A DNA stretch of 63,286 nt from NCBI GenBank assembly GCA_947502355.1, contig CANMZP010000025.1, positions 1 through 63,286 of the forward strand, given 5' to 3'. The translations under genes and the position numbers were made by a program. Source of the DNA: an uncultured Thalassotalea sp. Lineage in GTDB: Bacteria > Pseudomonadota > Gammaproteobacteria > Enterobacterales > Alteromonadaceae. Below, in pieces: positions 1 to 7,394 of this stretch; the first letter of the stretch is position 1, and each line of letters begins with the position of its first letter. A model generated the notes under the pieces. That model did not search any database and had not been told where the DNA came from. It saw only the letters and a list, made by a program, of their open reading frames with translations.

Positions 1-360
1 AAGCGCCAAGCAAAGAAGATCGCGTTGCCCAAGCCGTAGCCAAAGCAAAAGCCAAGAAAGCGGCGCAACATACTCAAACAAGTGAGACCGAAGCGCCAAG
101 CAAAGAAGATCGCGTTGCCCAAGCCGTAGCCAAAGCAAAAGCCAAGAAAGCGGCGCAACATACTCAAGCAAGTGAGATAGAAGCGCCTAGCAAAGAAGAT
201 CGCGTTGCTCAGGCCGTAGCCAAAGCAAAAGCCAAGAAAGCGGCGCAGCATACTCAAACAAGTGAGACCGAAGCGCCAAGCAAAGAAGATCGCGTTGCCC
301 AAGCCGTAGCCAAAGCAAAAGCAAAAGCCAAGAAAGCGGCACAACAAAGCCAAACCGCTC
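1..360 (+). repeat. 90-bp in-frame tandem repeat in rnfC
   Basis: Units start at 1, 91, 181 and 271. The first three are nearly identical, with only a few substitutions. The fourth carries an extra 6 bp (one more Lys-Ala pair) and then diverges. Each unit encodes 30 residues, so changes in copy number keep the frame. The array continues past the left edge, so its true size is unknown. Confidence 0.95.
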
Positions 361-692
361 TGCAAAGCCATACCGCTCAGCCAAGCGTTATAACGGAATC
401 GACTATTGATATTGAAAATCAGCCTTTAGAGGAAACTCTTTCCCTTAAAGAAGATACTCAACAACCAATGAACAATGCACCAGTTGATGATAAAAAAGCA
501 CGTATTGCTGCAGCTATTGCTAAGGCAAAAGCCAAAAAAGCACAGCAGCAAACAGATGAATCTCAACCAAATCCAACGCCAATAAGCGAGATAACGGAAC
601 CTAAACCGTCCCTTGCTGATGCAGAAAAAAAGCAGAAAATTGCTGCTGCCATCGCCAAAGCGAAGGCAAGAAAACAACAAGAGAATAAGTAA
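1..692 (+). CDS. rnfC: RnfC, C-terminal tail (5' end outside the window)
   Basis: The reading frame is open from base 3 to the TAA at 690-692, four bases before rnfD. Only the C-terminal extension of the ion-translocating oxidoreductase subunit C is present. The NADH/FMN and 4Fe-4S parts lie off the left edge. The tail is Ala/Lys/Gln-rich, made of units of the type EDRVAQAVAKAKAKKAAQ, and ends with two diverged units (IAAAIAKAKAKKAQQ and IAAAIAKAKARKQQ). Such alanine-lysine helices are known from the C-termini of gammaproteobacterial RnfC. The assignment depends on this composition together with the rnfD-G-E-nth genes that follow. Repeat number is probably variable between strains. Confidence 0.9.
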   Translation, partial: APSKEDRVAQAVAKAKAKKAAQHTQTSETEAPSKEDRVAQAVAKAKAKKAAQHTQASEIEAPSKEDRVAQAVAKAKAKKAAQHTQTSETEAPSKEDRVAQAVAKAKAKAKKAAQQSQTALQSHTAQPSVITESTIDIENQPLEETLSLKEDTQQPMNNAPVDDKKARIAAAIAKAKAKKAQQQTDESQPNPTPISEITEPKPSLADAEKKQKIAAAIAKAKARKQQENK

Positions 693-695
693 CCT

Positions 696-1754
696 ATGTC
701 ATTTTGGATAGCAAGTTCACCACATAACCATATTCAAGGGGCAACCCCTAAAATTATGCGTTTGGTTATTTTGGCCACCCTGCCGGCAATTATTGCCCAA
801 TGCTACTTTTTTGGTTGGGGCAACCTAATCCAAATAGCAATCGCCGTCAGTGTTGCCTTGCTTAGCGAGATGGTTTTTTTAGCCATTCGTGATAAAAACA
901 TTAAGGCGCAAATTACCGATGGTTCCGCCATTCTAACAGGATTATTATTAGGCCTGTCTGTGCCAAGTATGGCCCCTTGGTGGATCACCGTTATAGGCAG
1001 CATCTTCGCGATATGCGTGGTTAAACAATTGTATGGCGGATTAGGTTTTAACCTATTTAACCCGGCAATGGCCGCCTATGTATTATTACTGGTGTCGTTT
1101 CCATTGCAAATGACTTCATGGCAGCCAGCCAATGAGTTATTAACCCAGTCGTTAAGCTTTCTCGACCATCTATGGTTGGTCTTTACCGGTTTCACTGGTG
1201 ATGGTTATTCGGCTGAGCAAATCAGAATGAACATCGATGGCATCACTATGGCGACCCCATTAGATACCCTGAAAACCGACTTAACCTTAGGCCTAACGGT
1301 ATTTGAAAGTTTTGAAAAACCTGTATTTGGTGACTTTATTGGTTTAGGTTGGGAATGGGTAAACGTTGGATTTTTATTGGGCGGCTTATTCCTAATTTAT
1401 AAAAAAGCCATCGACTGGGTGATCCCGGCCAGCTTCTTATTTGGTTTATTCTTTTTCTCATTTATGAGTTACAGCATCAGCCCAGACAGCAGCGCATCCA
1501 CCCTATTCCATTGGTTATCTGGTGGCACCATGCTTGCTGCTTTCTTTATATTAACCGACCCGGTATCAGCAGCAACATCACGCAAAGGTCGTATCTTTTT
1601 CGCCCTAATGGCGGCGCTCATTGTGTTTTTAATTCGTAAATTTGGCGGCTACCCAGACGCCATCGCTTTCTCTGTTTTACTGTGTAACATGAGTGTTCCG
1701 TTAATCGACCAATATACCCGACCACGTACGTATGGTCACCAGAGAGGAGAGTAG
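696..1754 (+). CDS. rnfD: Rnf electron transport complex subunit D
   Basis: This is a 352-residue polytopic inner-membrane protein of the RnfD/NqrB family. It is a core subunit of the complex that couples NADH-ferredoxin (or flavodoxin) electron transfer to ion movement. It has many hydrophobic segments. The motif ITMATPLDTLK places a threonine at residue 187, the position where the family carries covalently bound FMN through a phosphoester bond. The ATG lies four bases after the rnfC stop, and the end is two bases before rnfG, so the genes are co-transcribed. The length is normal for the family. Confidence 0.97.
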   Translation: MSFWIASSPHNHIQGATPKIMRLVILATLPAIIAQCYFFGWGNLIQIAIAVSVALLSEMVFLAIRDKNIKAQITDGSAILTGLLLGLSVPSMAPWWITVIGSIFAICVVKQLYGGLGFNLFNPAMAAYVLLLVSFPLQMTSWQPANELLTQSLSFLDHLWLVFTGFTGDGYSAEQIRMNIDGITMATPLDTLKTDLTLGLTVFESFEKPVFGDFIGLGWEWVNVGFLLGGLFLIYKKAIDWVIPASFLFGLFFFSFMSYSISPDSSASTLFHWLSGGTMLAAFFILTDPVSAATSRKGRIFFALMAALIVFLIRKFGGYPDAIAFSVLLCNMSVPLIDQYTRPRTYGHQRGE

Positions 1755-1756
1755 GC

Positions 1757-2401
1757 ATGAAACAAGCAATTTCTAACAATGCTCGTACTCTGGCGTTATT
1801 TGCCATAGGCTGTACTGCCTTAGTATCTGGCGTACACTGGTTAACCAAAGACACCATTAAAAACCAAGAAGAGTTGCAGTTATTAAAAACCCTGCATCAG
1901 GTTATTGACCAAAATCGTTTTAATAACAACTTAACTCAGGATTGTAAATTCATAACCGACTCACAATTGCTTGGCAGTAATGAACAACAAACCGCTTATA
2001 TTGCGCGTTTGGATGAACAAGCAACGACCGTCGCGATTACCAGCGTAGCTCCAGATGGCTATAACGGTAAAATCAAATTATTGGTGGCCCTTAACGTAGA
2101 CGGCAGCTTAAGTGGTGTGCGCGTTATTAATCATCAGGAAACACCAGGATTAGGCGATAAAATCGAAATCCGAAAAAGCGACTGGATTGAAGACTTCGTC
2201 GGCAAAACGGTAAGTGAAGATAATGAAAGCCGCTGGGCGGTTAAAAAAGACGGTGGCATGTTCGATCAATTTACCGGGGCAACCATCACCCCAAGAGCCG
2301 TGGTAAAAGCGGTTAAAAATACCAGTTTATTTTTTGAAAAAAATCAGGACACATTGTTAACCAACAGTGGTTCATGTCGAGGTAACAATGACGGAGCGTA
2401 A
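1757..2401 (+). CDS. rnfG: Rnf electron transport complex subunit G
   Basis: A 214-residue protein with one N-terminal membrane anchor (about residues 10-28) and a periplasmic FMN-binding domain. The motif [11 protein letters not shown] holds the threonine (T176) expected to bind FMN covalently, as in RnfG/NqrC proteins. The motif [12 protein letters not shown] is also typical of the family. Its last 14 bases overlap rnfE, which suggests translational coupling. The length is normal. Confidence 0.97.
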   Translation: MKQAISNNARTLALFAIGCTALVSGVHWLTKDTIKNQEELQLLKTLHQVIDQNRFNNNLTQDCKFITDSQLLGSNEQQTAYIARLDEQATTVAITSVAPDGYNGKIKLLVALNVDGSLSGVRVINHQETPGLGDKIEIRKSDWIEDFVGKTVSEDNESRWAVKKDGGMFDQFTGATITPRAVVKAVKNTSLFFEKNQDTLLTNSGSCRGNNDGA

Positions 2402-3095
2402 CGAATATAAAGAATTGACCTGGCAAGGGCTATGGAAAAACAACCCAGGTCTGGTGCAATTATTGGGTCTATGCCCTCTTCTAGCCGTTACAACAACCCT
2501 AACCAATGCTTTAGGTTTAGGGGTTGCAACCTTATTGGTATTGGTTTGTTCTAATGCCACGGTTTCGCTGATCCGCCACCTTGTACCAAAAGAAGTGCGC
2601 ATTCCAATTTTTGTGTTAATTATTGCTGCGTTTGTAACCTGTGTGCAATTAATCATGAATGCCTATACCTTTGGTCTGTATCAGTCGTTGGGGATATTTT
2701 TACCCCTAATTGTCACCAACTGCGCCATTATCGGCCGCGCAGAGGCTTATGCGAGTAAAAACCCAATTAAACAAGCCAGTTTTGACGGATTCATGATGGG
2801 TCTCGGCTTTATGTTGGTTTTAGCCGCGCTTGGGGCTATCAGAGAAATATTAGGGCAAGGTACGCTATTTGATGGCGCAGACCTACTACTTGGCGACTGG
2901 GCAAGTGTTCTACGTATTGAAGTGTTTCATTTTGACAGCAAGTTTTTATTGGCCATTTTGCCGCCGGGTGCCTTTATTGCAATGGGCTTCTTAATCGCCG
3001 CGAAAAATGCCATTGATGCCAAGCTTGAAAAGAAACAAGCTAAGCAAACAGAAACCAAGACCATTGAACGAGTGCGCGTAAACTTTGACGCATAA
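2388..3095 (+). CDS. rnfE: Rnf electron transport complex subunit E
   Basis: A 235-residue integral membrane protein of the RnfE/NqrD family. It has about six hydrophobic segments and the family signature ending in [15 protein letters not shown]. The start is set at ATG 2388, which follows a GAGGT ribosome-binding sequence and gives the usual [10 protein letters not shown]-terminus. An upstream in-frame start at 2367 would add seven non-conserved residues. The gene overlaps the end of rnfG by 14 bp. A hairpin terminator follows at 3110. Confidence 0.96.
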   Translation: MTERNEYKELTWQGLWKNNPGLVQLLGLCPLLAVTTTLTNALGLGVATLLVLVCSNATVSLIRHLVPKEVRIPIFVLIIAAFVTCVQLIMNAYTFGLYQSLGIFLPLIVTNCAIIGRAEAYASKNPIKQASFDGFMMGLGFMLVLAALGAIREILGQGTLFDGADLLLGDWASVLRIEVFHFDSKFLLAILPPGAFIAMGFLIAAKNAIDAKLEKKQAKQTETKTIERVRVNFDA

Positions 3096-3109
3096 CCATA
3101 TAACGCGAT

Positions 3110-3133
3110 AAAGCTGGCTACCGCCAGCTTTTA
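3110..3133 (+). terminator. Rho-independent terminator after rnfE
   Basis: A 9-bp perfect stem (AAAGCTGGC / GCCAGCTTT) with a TACC loop is followed by TT. It sits between rnfE and nth, so nth may be expressed only partly by read-through from the rnf operon. Confidence 0.8.
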
Positions 3134-3170
3134 ATTATATACACAATAATAAAAGCTATACGAAACAGCT

Positions 3171-3803
3171 ATGAATAAAGAAAAACGATTAGAGATTTTA
3201 ACTCGCTTAAGAGATGACAATCCGCACCCTACGACTGAATTGAATTTTTCCAGCCCGTTCGAGCTATTAATTGCCGTTCTGTTGTCTGCACAAGCTACCG
3301 ATGTCAGCGTAAACAAAGCCACTGATAAGCTGTATCCAGTTGCAAACACACCTCAAGCCATTTTAGACTTGGGCCTTGAAAAGCTAACAGACTACATTAA
3401 AACCATCGGGTTATTTAATTCCAAAGCCAAAAACACCATCAAAACCTGTCAAATGCTCGTTGATTTACATGGCGGCGAAGTACCGGAAAATAGAGAAGCG
3501 TTAGAAGCCTTACCGGGTGTTGGTCGCAAAACCGCTAACGTGGTATTAAATACAGCTTTTGGCTGGCCTACCATCGCTGTAGATACCCATATATACCGAG
3601 TAAGTAACCGTACCAAACTTGCCATGGGTAAGAATGTTGATTTGGTTGAACAGAAACTACTTAAAGTCGTGCCGAAAGAGTTTAAAGTCGATGTGCATCA
3701 CTGGCTAATACTCCATGGTCGTTACACCTGCGTTGCCCGTAAACCAAAGTGTGGTTCGTGTATTATTGAAGACTTGTGTGAGTTTAAGGATAAAACCGAA
3801 TAA
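3171..3803 (+). CDS. nth: Endonuclease III
   Basis: This 210-residue bifunctional DNA glycosylase/AP lyase removes oxidised pyrimidines in base-excision repair. The helix-hairpin-helix LPGVGRKTANVV contains the catalytic lysine K120. The catalytic aspartate is D138 in VDTHIYR. The C-terminal 4Fe-4S cluster is coordinated by C187, C194, C197 and C203 (C-x6-C-x2-C-x5-C). All these positions match the usual enzyme, so the gene should be functional. nth classically follows the rnf genes. Two decayed partial copies of this gene lie at 4142-4219 and 6178-6301. Confidence 0.98.
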   Translation: MNKEKRLEILTRLRDDNPHPTTELNFSSPFELLIAVLLSAQATDVSVNKATDKLYPVANTPQAILDLGLEKLTDYIKTIGLFNSKAKNTIKTCQMLVDLHGGEVPENREALEALPGVGRKTANVVLNTAFGWPTIAVDTHIYRVSNRTKLAMGKNVDLVEQKLLKVVPKEFKVDVHHWLILHGRYTCVARKPKCGSCIIEDLCEFKDKTE

Positions 3804-3818
3804 GCATTTTATGCTGTA

Positions 3819-3932
3819 TTAAATTAACGCTAGTAGATGTTCACGCTCTGCGATTAATTGAGCTTTCTCTTCCTCAAGTTGCTTAAGCTTTGAAATTATA
3901 ACGGCTAACTTATCTTGAATTGAATCACTCAC
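3819..3932 (-). CDS. Possible 37-residue coiled-coil peptide
   Basis: An open frame from GTG 3932 to TAA 3819-3821 encodes a charged heptad-like peptide with the core KLKQLEEEKAQLIAERE. No strong ribosome-binding site is visible and the start is GTG. It lies directly downstream of the ParE remnant on the same strand. It could be a broken coiled-coil gene or chance. I cannot name a family. Confidence 0.25.
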   Translation of the reverse strand: MSDSIQDKLAVIISKLKQLEEEKAQLIAEREHLLALI

Positions 3933-3956
3933 GGATTGTTAAAGCACCATTATTAT

Positions 3957-4133
3957 CTACATATTCTTAAGGTTTTGCTGCGTATCCTGACGACCTAAAC
4001 CCCTCATGATTTCAATATTATTTCAGTGTATTCGATAATAAATATTATCTACACCGCAAACAGCTCTTCGATAACCTTGTCTAATATCGTCAACGGCTGG
4101 AGCAATATAAGGTGTTCTAATACTGCGTTAGCT
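3957..4133 (-). pseudogene. ParE/RelE-type toxin remnant
   Basis: The minus-strand translation contains DDIRQGYRRAVCGVDNIYYR, then IH, an in-frame TGA (4023-4025), then NNIEIMRGLGRQD. This is the C-terminal half of a ParE-family toxin (the usual pattern is RxGYRR...GxHxIYYR...VEIxRILGRQD). The N-terminal half and any ParD antitoxin are absent. Upstream the frame runs into a stop next to the nth fragment. It is a dead toxin-antitoxin relic and a marker of past mobile DNA at this spot. Confidence 0.8.
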
Positions 4134-4141
4134 AAAAATAG

Positions 4142-4219
4142 TACAGCTTTTAGTTGAGCAGAAACTACTTAAAGTCGTGCCGAAAGAATTTAACGTTGAC
4201 GTGTATCACTGGCTTACTC
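4142..4219 (+). pseudogene. Degenerate nth fragment, left copy
   Basis: Bases 4153-4219 match nth around 3645-3711 (residues about 160-182), including the stretch AAACTACTTAAAGTCGTGCC. Bases 4142-4151 (TACAGCTTTT) match nth 3551-3560, as if about 84 bp between them had been deleted. There is no start or stop of its own. Together with the right copy at 6178-6301 it brackets the hydroxylase/AraC cassette. Confidence 0.8.
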
Positions 4220-4224
4220 TCTTC

Positions 4225-4251
4225 ATTCTTTATTCTTTATTCTTTATTCTT
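4225..4251 (+). repeat. Heptanucleotide tandem repeat (ATTCTTT, about 3.9 copies)
   Basis: ATTCTTT units run from 4225 to 4251 and cover the stop codon and last codons of the minus-strand hydroxylase gene. Because 7 is not a multiple of 3, slippage would change the C-terminal residues of that protein and the position of its stop. Confidence 0.85.
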
Positions 4252-5094
4252 ATTTATTTGTGCCGTTGAGCTATAAAACATAACTTTAATAGAGCGCTCA
4301 TTTAACACGTCTTTTATTAAGGCAATTAATTCATGACTGATCAGATAAATTGGATTCCATGTATTTGGCGTGTTCTCAACTAAACCATATTTTATTTCAC
4401 CGGCTTCCCGCTCTGGCACAAATGTAGCAAATAACTTATCCCAAATAATCAGCGTACCTGCGTAATTACAGTCGATTTGCCTTGGATTAGAGCCATGATG
4501 CACTCTATGATGCGACGGTGTATTTAGCAGCCAACCGAGTTTATCCCATTTAGGCGTTGGAATTTCGGTATGCAAACAAAATTGATAAAGCAGGTTAATT
4601 TCCATAACCAGTAATACAAAGCCTTTATCAAAACCGATTAAAGCTGGCACCATCCACCATATTAATAAAGCCCCGTTGAGCGTTACTAAGAAATTTTGCC
4701 TTAAAGCGGTGGAAAAATTATAACGAGTCGAAGAATGGTGGGTGACGTGCCCTATCCAAAACCACCTCACTTTATGCATTAAAAAGTGGACTAAATAAAA
4801 GCCAAAATCAATCACAATAAATAACACAATATAGTCGAACCAATCCATTGCAAATTCTATGGTTAACCCGTAAGGTTTAATCAAATCGTATAAAAAATAA
4901 ATGTAGAAGCCTAACGATAAAAAATCGGCAAACTTATATGAAAACCCTAAACTGGAGTTAACAAGTATTTCTTTTAATGTGTTTCGTTTGCTTTCATCCC
5001 TAGAGGACCAATAAATATTTTCGATTAATACAAAGCTAACTATCATCACCGTTAAAATCGTAAAAAATAATAGTAAATGTCCATATTCATTCAT
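4237..5094 (-). CDS. Sterol desaturase / fatty acid hydroxylase family membrane protein
   Basis: A protein of about 285 residues with several hydrophobic segments and the histidine boxes of the membrane di-iron fatty acid hydroxylase superfamily: HFLMH (HX3H), HVTHH (HX2HH) and HHRVHH. Members hydroxylate or desaturate lipids such as sterols, carotenoids, fatty acids or alkylglycerols, using O2. The substrate here cannot be read from sequence. ATG 5094 is preferred because an AGGG motif lies six bases upstream. An ATG at 5121 would add nine residues. It is divergent from the AraC-type gene at 5211, its likely regulator. Both lie between nth fragments, which suggests acquisition by transfer. 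The 3' end runs into a heptanucleotide repeat. Confidence 0.85.
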   Translation of the reverse strand: MNEYGHLLLFFTILTVMIVSFVLIENIYWSSRDESKRNTLKEILVNSSLGFSYKFADFLSLGFYIYFLYDLIKPYGLTIEFAMDWFDYIVLFIVIDFGFYLVHFLMHKVRWFWIGHVTHHSSTRYNFSTALRQNFLVTLNGALLIWWMVPALIGFDKGFVLLVMEINLLYQFCLHTEIPTPKWDKLGWLLNTPSHHRVHHGSNPRQIDCNYAGTLIIWDKLFATFVPEREAGEIKYGLVENTPNTWNPIYLISHELIALIKDVLNERSIKVMFYSSTAQINKNKE

Positions 5095-5210
5095 ATTCAA
5101 CCCTACATTTGTGAAAAACATTTACTTACTCTAATCCACTGACCTTAACTTTAATTGACATATCGCGCCACAATTGCCAAAGTAAATCATTTAAGAAATG
5201 AATCGTCTTA

Positions 5211-6173
5211 ATGTTACAAATATCTGGTAGCTTTGTTTCTCTGCTAATAACTTGGATGCAAAACAATGACGTTAGCAGTGACAAAATACACAAAAGCGCA
5301 GCTTTATTATCGAAAAACAATCTAGTCGACATCGAGCGTTGGAATAGTTTATTAACTCAAGCTGCTAATGAATTTAATCAAGACAACATTGGTTTCGAAC
5401 TAGGAGAATTAGTTTCTATTAAAAACGCAGGTGTGCTTGGTTACTTAATGGCTTCAGCTGATTCGACCTTTGAAGCAATACAGATTTATCAGCGAAGTGA
5501 ACAGCGATTTTACAATACCAATTGGGTTGATGTTAAAACACAAAAAAATCAATTGATTGTAAGTTGGCATCTACCATTCACACATGGACAAGAGTTAGCA
5601 ATTCAAGCGTCGATTTCAGCTTTCACACATTTTTTACAGACTCTTTTCCCACTATCTTACCAAATAATAGAAATAGAAAGTTGCCTCACACAGCAGCAAC
5701 AATTAGATAGATTCGCTTCTTTTTACCATTGTTCAGTCGCAACGAATCCGGAATATTTCAAATTAAAATTCAATTTACAACAGTCGAAAATTGTACAACC
5801 AATTGGTCACGACTTTCTCTCTATAAACTTATCTAATAGTGAGTCATCAGAGTTAACCAATAAACTTATAAAGATCTTAAAATCGCAACTCCCACTAGCG
5901 AATCACTCTATTAATGAAGTGGCTAAATTAACCCATCAATCCCCCCGAAGTTTGCAACGAAGACTTCAGCGACAAAACATGAGTTATCAATATCTTTTAG
6001 ATTCGATTCGTGAGCAACTAGCCTGTCTATACTTAGAACAAAATCAATTATCAGGAACGGACATCGCCTTAATGTTAGGCTTTTCAGAGCATAGTGCATT
6101 TGTAAGAGCTTTTAAGCAATGGAAGTCAATGAGCCCCTCTAAGTATAAAAGCACATTTAACAAGCTACTTTAA
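5211..6173 (+). CDS. AraC-family transcriptional regulator
   Basis: A 320-residue protein. Residues about 20-200 resemble the AraC-type ligand-sensing N-terminal domain found with HTH_18 regulators (FELGELVSIKNAGVLGYLMASA...). Residues about 215-315 form the double helix-turn-helix domain: INEVAKLTHQSPRSLQRRL, then GTDIALMLGFSEHSAFVRAF and W-x-MSPSKYK. It probably senses a hydrophobic small molecule and controls the adjacent divergent hydroxylase gene across an intergenic region of about 116 bp. The coding region looks AT-rich compared with rnf (by eye, not computed). The start is the first in-frame ATG; no strong ribosome-binding site is visible. Confidence 0.88.
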   Translation: MLQISGSFVSLLITWMQNNDVSSDKIHKSAALLSKNNLVDIERWNSLLTQAANEFNQDNIGFELGELVSIKNAGVLGYLMASADSTFEAIQIYQRSEQRFYNTNWVDVKTQKNQLIVSWHLPFTHGQELAIQASISAFTHFLQTLFPLSYQIIEIESCLTQQQQLDRFASFYHCSVATNPEYFKLKFNLQQSKIVQPIGHDFLSINLSNSESSELTNKLIKILKSQLPLANHSINEVAKLTHQSPRSLQRRLQRQNMSYQYLLDSIREQLACLYLEQNQLSGTDIALMLGFSEHSAFVRAFKQWKSMSPSKYKSTFNKLL

Positions 6174-6177
6174 GTAC

Positions 6178-6301
6178 CCTTTGGCTGGCCTACCATCGCT
6201 GTAGATACCCACATTTACCAAGTGAGTAACCGTACAAAACTTACCGTGGATAAGAATGTTGATTTGGTTGAGCAGAAGCGACTTAAAGTCGTGCCCAAAG
6301 G
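6178..6301 (+). pseudogene. Degenerate nth fragment, right copy
   Basis: About 120 bp match nth 3556-3678 (residues about 129-170, including the catalytic VDTHIY region) with scattered substitutions. The reading soon ends at a TAA after the similarity stops. It begins four bases after the AraC-type stop codon. Its 3' end overlaps in content with the left fragment (the GAGCAGAA...CTTAAAGTCGTGCC region), so the cassette is flanked by a partial direct repeat derived from nth. Confidence 0.85.
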
Positions 6302-6418
6302 CAGCGTCTAAATGTAAACTAACAACCATTAAGGCACTTTCGTCAAATGTGCCACTCTAGGTGAACACACCAGTATGTTTACAAAACGGCAAACTAGTGA
6401 ACCATTGATGTTCGTTGC

Positions 6419-6442
6419 CAATGCTTAGCCCGCTAAGCATTG
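6419..6442. terminator. Palindromic hairpin after the inositol-monophosphatase-family gene
   Basis: A 10-bp perfect stem (CAATGCTTAG / CTAAGCATTG) with a 4-base loop. It lies 29 bases beyond the stop of the minus-strand gene. No T-run follows on either strand, so it is a weak terminator or an mRNA-end structure. Confidence 0.45.
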
Positions 6443-6470
6443 AACGCCTTCAGGCAGTGCATTGTGCATA

Positions 6471-7394
6471 TCAATCATCGGTAAGTTTGGCCATGGTCAC
6501 GATTAATTCATCAGCCATCGTTTTATCACTGGCAAATAAAATGCCCTTTCGATACATATACAGGGAATCGGAAGAGTTTAACTCTAGAGGCTTGCCATAA
6601 ATATCGGTTACCCATGCACCGGCTGCTTTTGCTAATGCGGAAGTCGCGGCGAAATCCCATAAGCTGCCACCACCAGGATTGACTTTCGGCAATTTAAAAT
6701 AACAGCATGGTGAATTGTCCAACACTTGAATGGCATTCATTACGGCGCCTAATTGGCTAATGACGAGAATGCTATCATACCCTAGCTTTTGAGCTACTTT
6801 TTCCATTAACTCAATGGTCTGATTGTACTTTGGGTCGTTCAAAAAACTGCGATCAAAACAAACGGTTAATGCCTTTGCACAAGCCCTATTAACAGGATGC
6901 CAAGGTTTCGCATTTTTGCGTAAAATAGCCTCAATACCATGTAATTCTTGCTGCACTATGCCTTGATATAGCGTCTTGCTGACAGGATCATACACAGCAC
7001 CTAGCAACGGCGAACCGTCTTGGCTTAACAATGCTATTGAAACCGCATAACCGGGCGTATTCTCGACAAAAGGTAACGTGCCATCGAGCGGGTCTACACA
7101 CCAAAAATATGGCCGACTTAGCCTAGGGTGTTTTTCGACAGGGTATTTTGATGCGCTTTCTTCGCCAAGAAAAGCAATATTAAACTGCTCACAAGTGGGT
7201 TTTAATGTGTCAAATATCATTTTTTCGCATGCTAAATCCACTTGAGTGACAACTTGCGAAGCAAGACTGCTGCCGCCTTCTTTGTTATCAACTTCGATGG
7301 CATCGCGATCAAAGTTTTGGATGTATTGACCGGCTCTTTCGGCGGCTTCACATGCCAGTGCCAATAATTGATGAAGCTGCTTATCAGTTATCAT
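6471..7394 (-). CDS. Inositol monophosphatase family phosphatase
   Basis: A 307-residue protein with the Mg-dependent phosphatase signatures of the IMPase/CysQ/FBPase superfamily: GEES (metal ligand Glu), DPLDGTLPF (the DPxDGT motif) and the C-terminal WDFAAT. Substrates in this family include inositol phosphates, 3'(2'),5'-bisphosphonucleosides and sugar phosphates; the sequence does not decide between them. The start codon overlaps the last 11 bases of the upstream kinase-like gene, so the two are translated from one mRNA. The pairing with a kinase-like protein suggests a phosphorylation/dephosphorylation pair on a related metabolite (inference). Confidence 0.88.
   Translation of the reverse strand: MITDKQLHQLLALACEAAERAGQYIQNFDRDAIEVDNKEGGSSLASQVVTQVDLACEKMIFDTLKPTCEQFNIAFLGEESASKYPVEKHPRLSRPYFWCVDPLDGTLPFVENTPGYAVSIALLSQDGSPLLGAVYDPVSKTLYQGIVQQELHGIEAILRKNAKPWHPVNRACAKALTVCFDRSFLNDPKYNQTIELMEKVAQKLGYDSILVISQLGAVMNAIQVLDNSPCCYFKLPKVNPGGGSLWDFAATSALAKAAGAWVTDIYGKPLELNSSDSLYMYRKGILFASDKTMADELIVTMAKLTDD

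Noticed and set aside
1-360. RnfC repeats as a CRISPR-like array
   Set aside because: They are in frame, contiguous and encode the known Ala/Lys tail.
6415-6600. 61-codon plus-strand frame over the phosphatase gene end
   Set aside because: It is antisense to a well-supported gene and starts in the hairpin.
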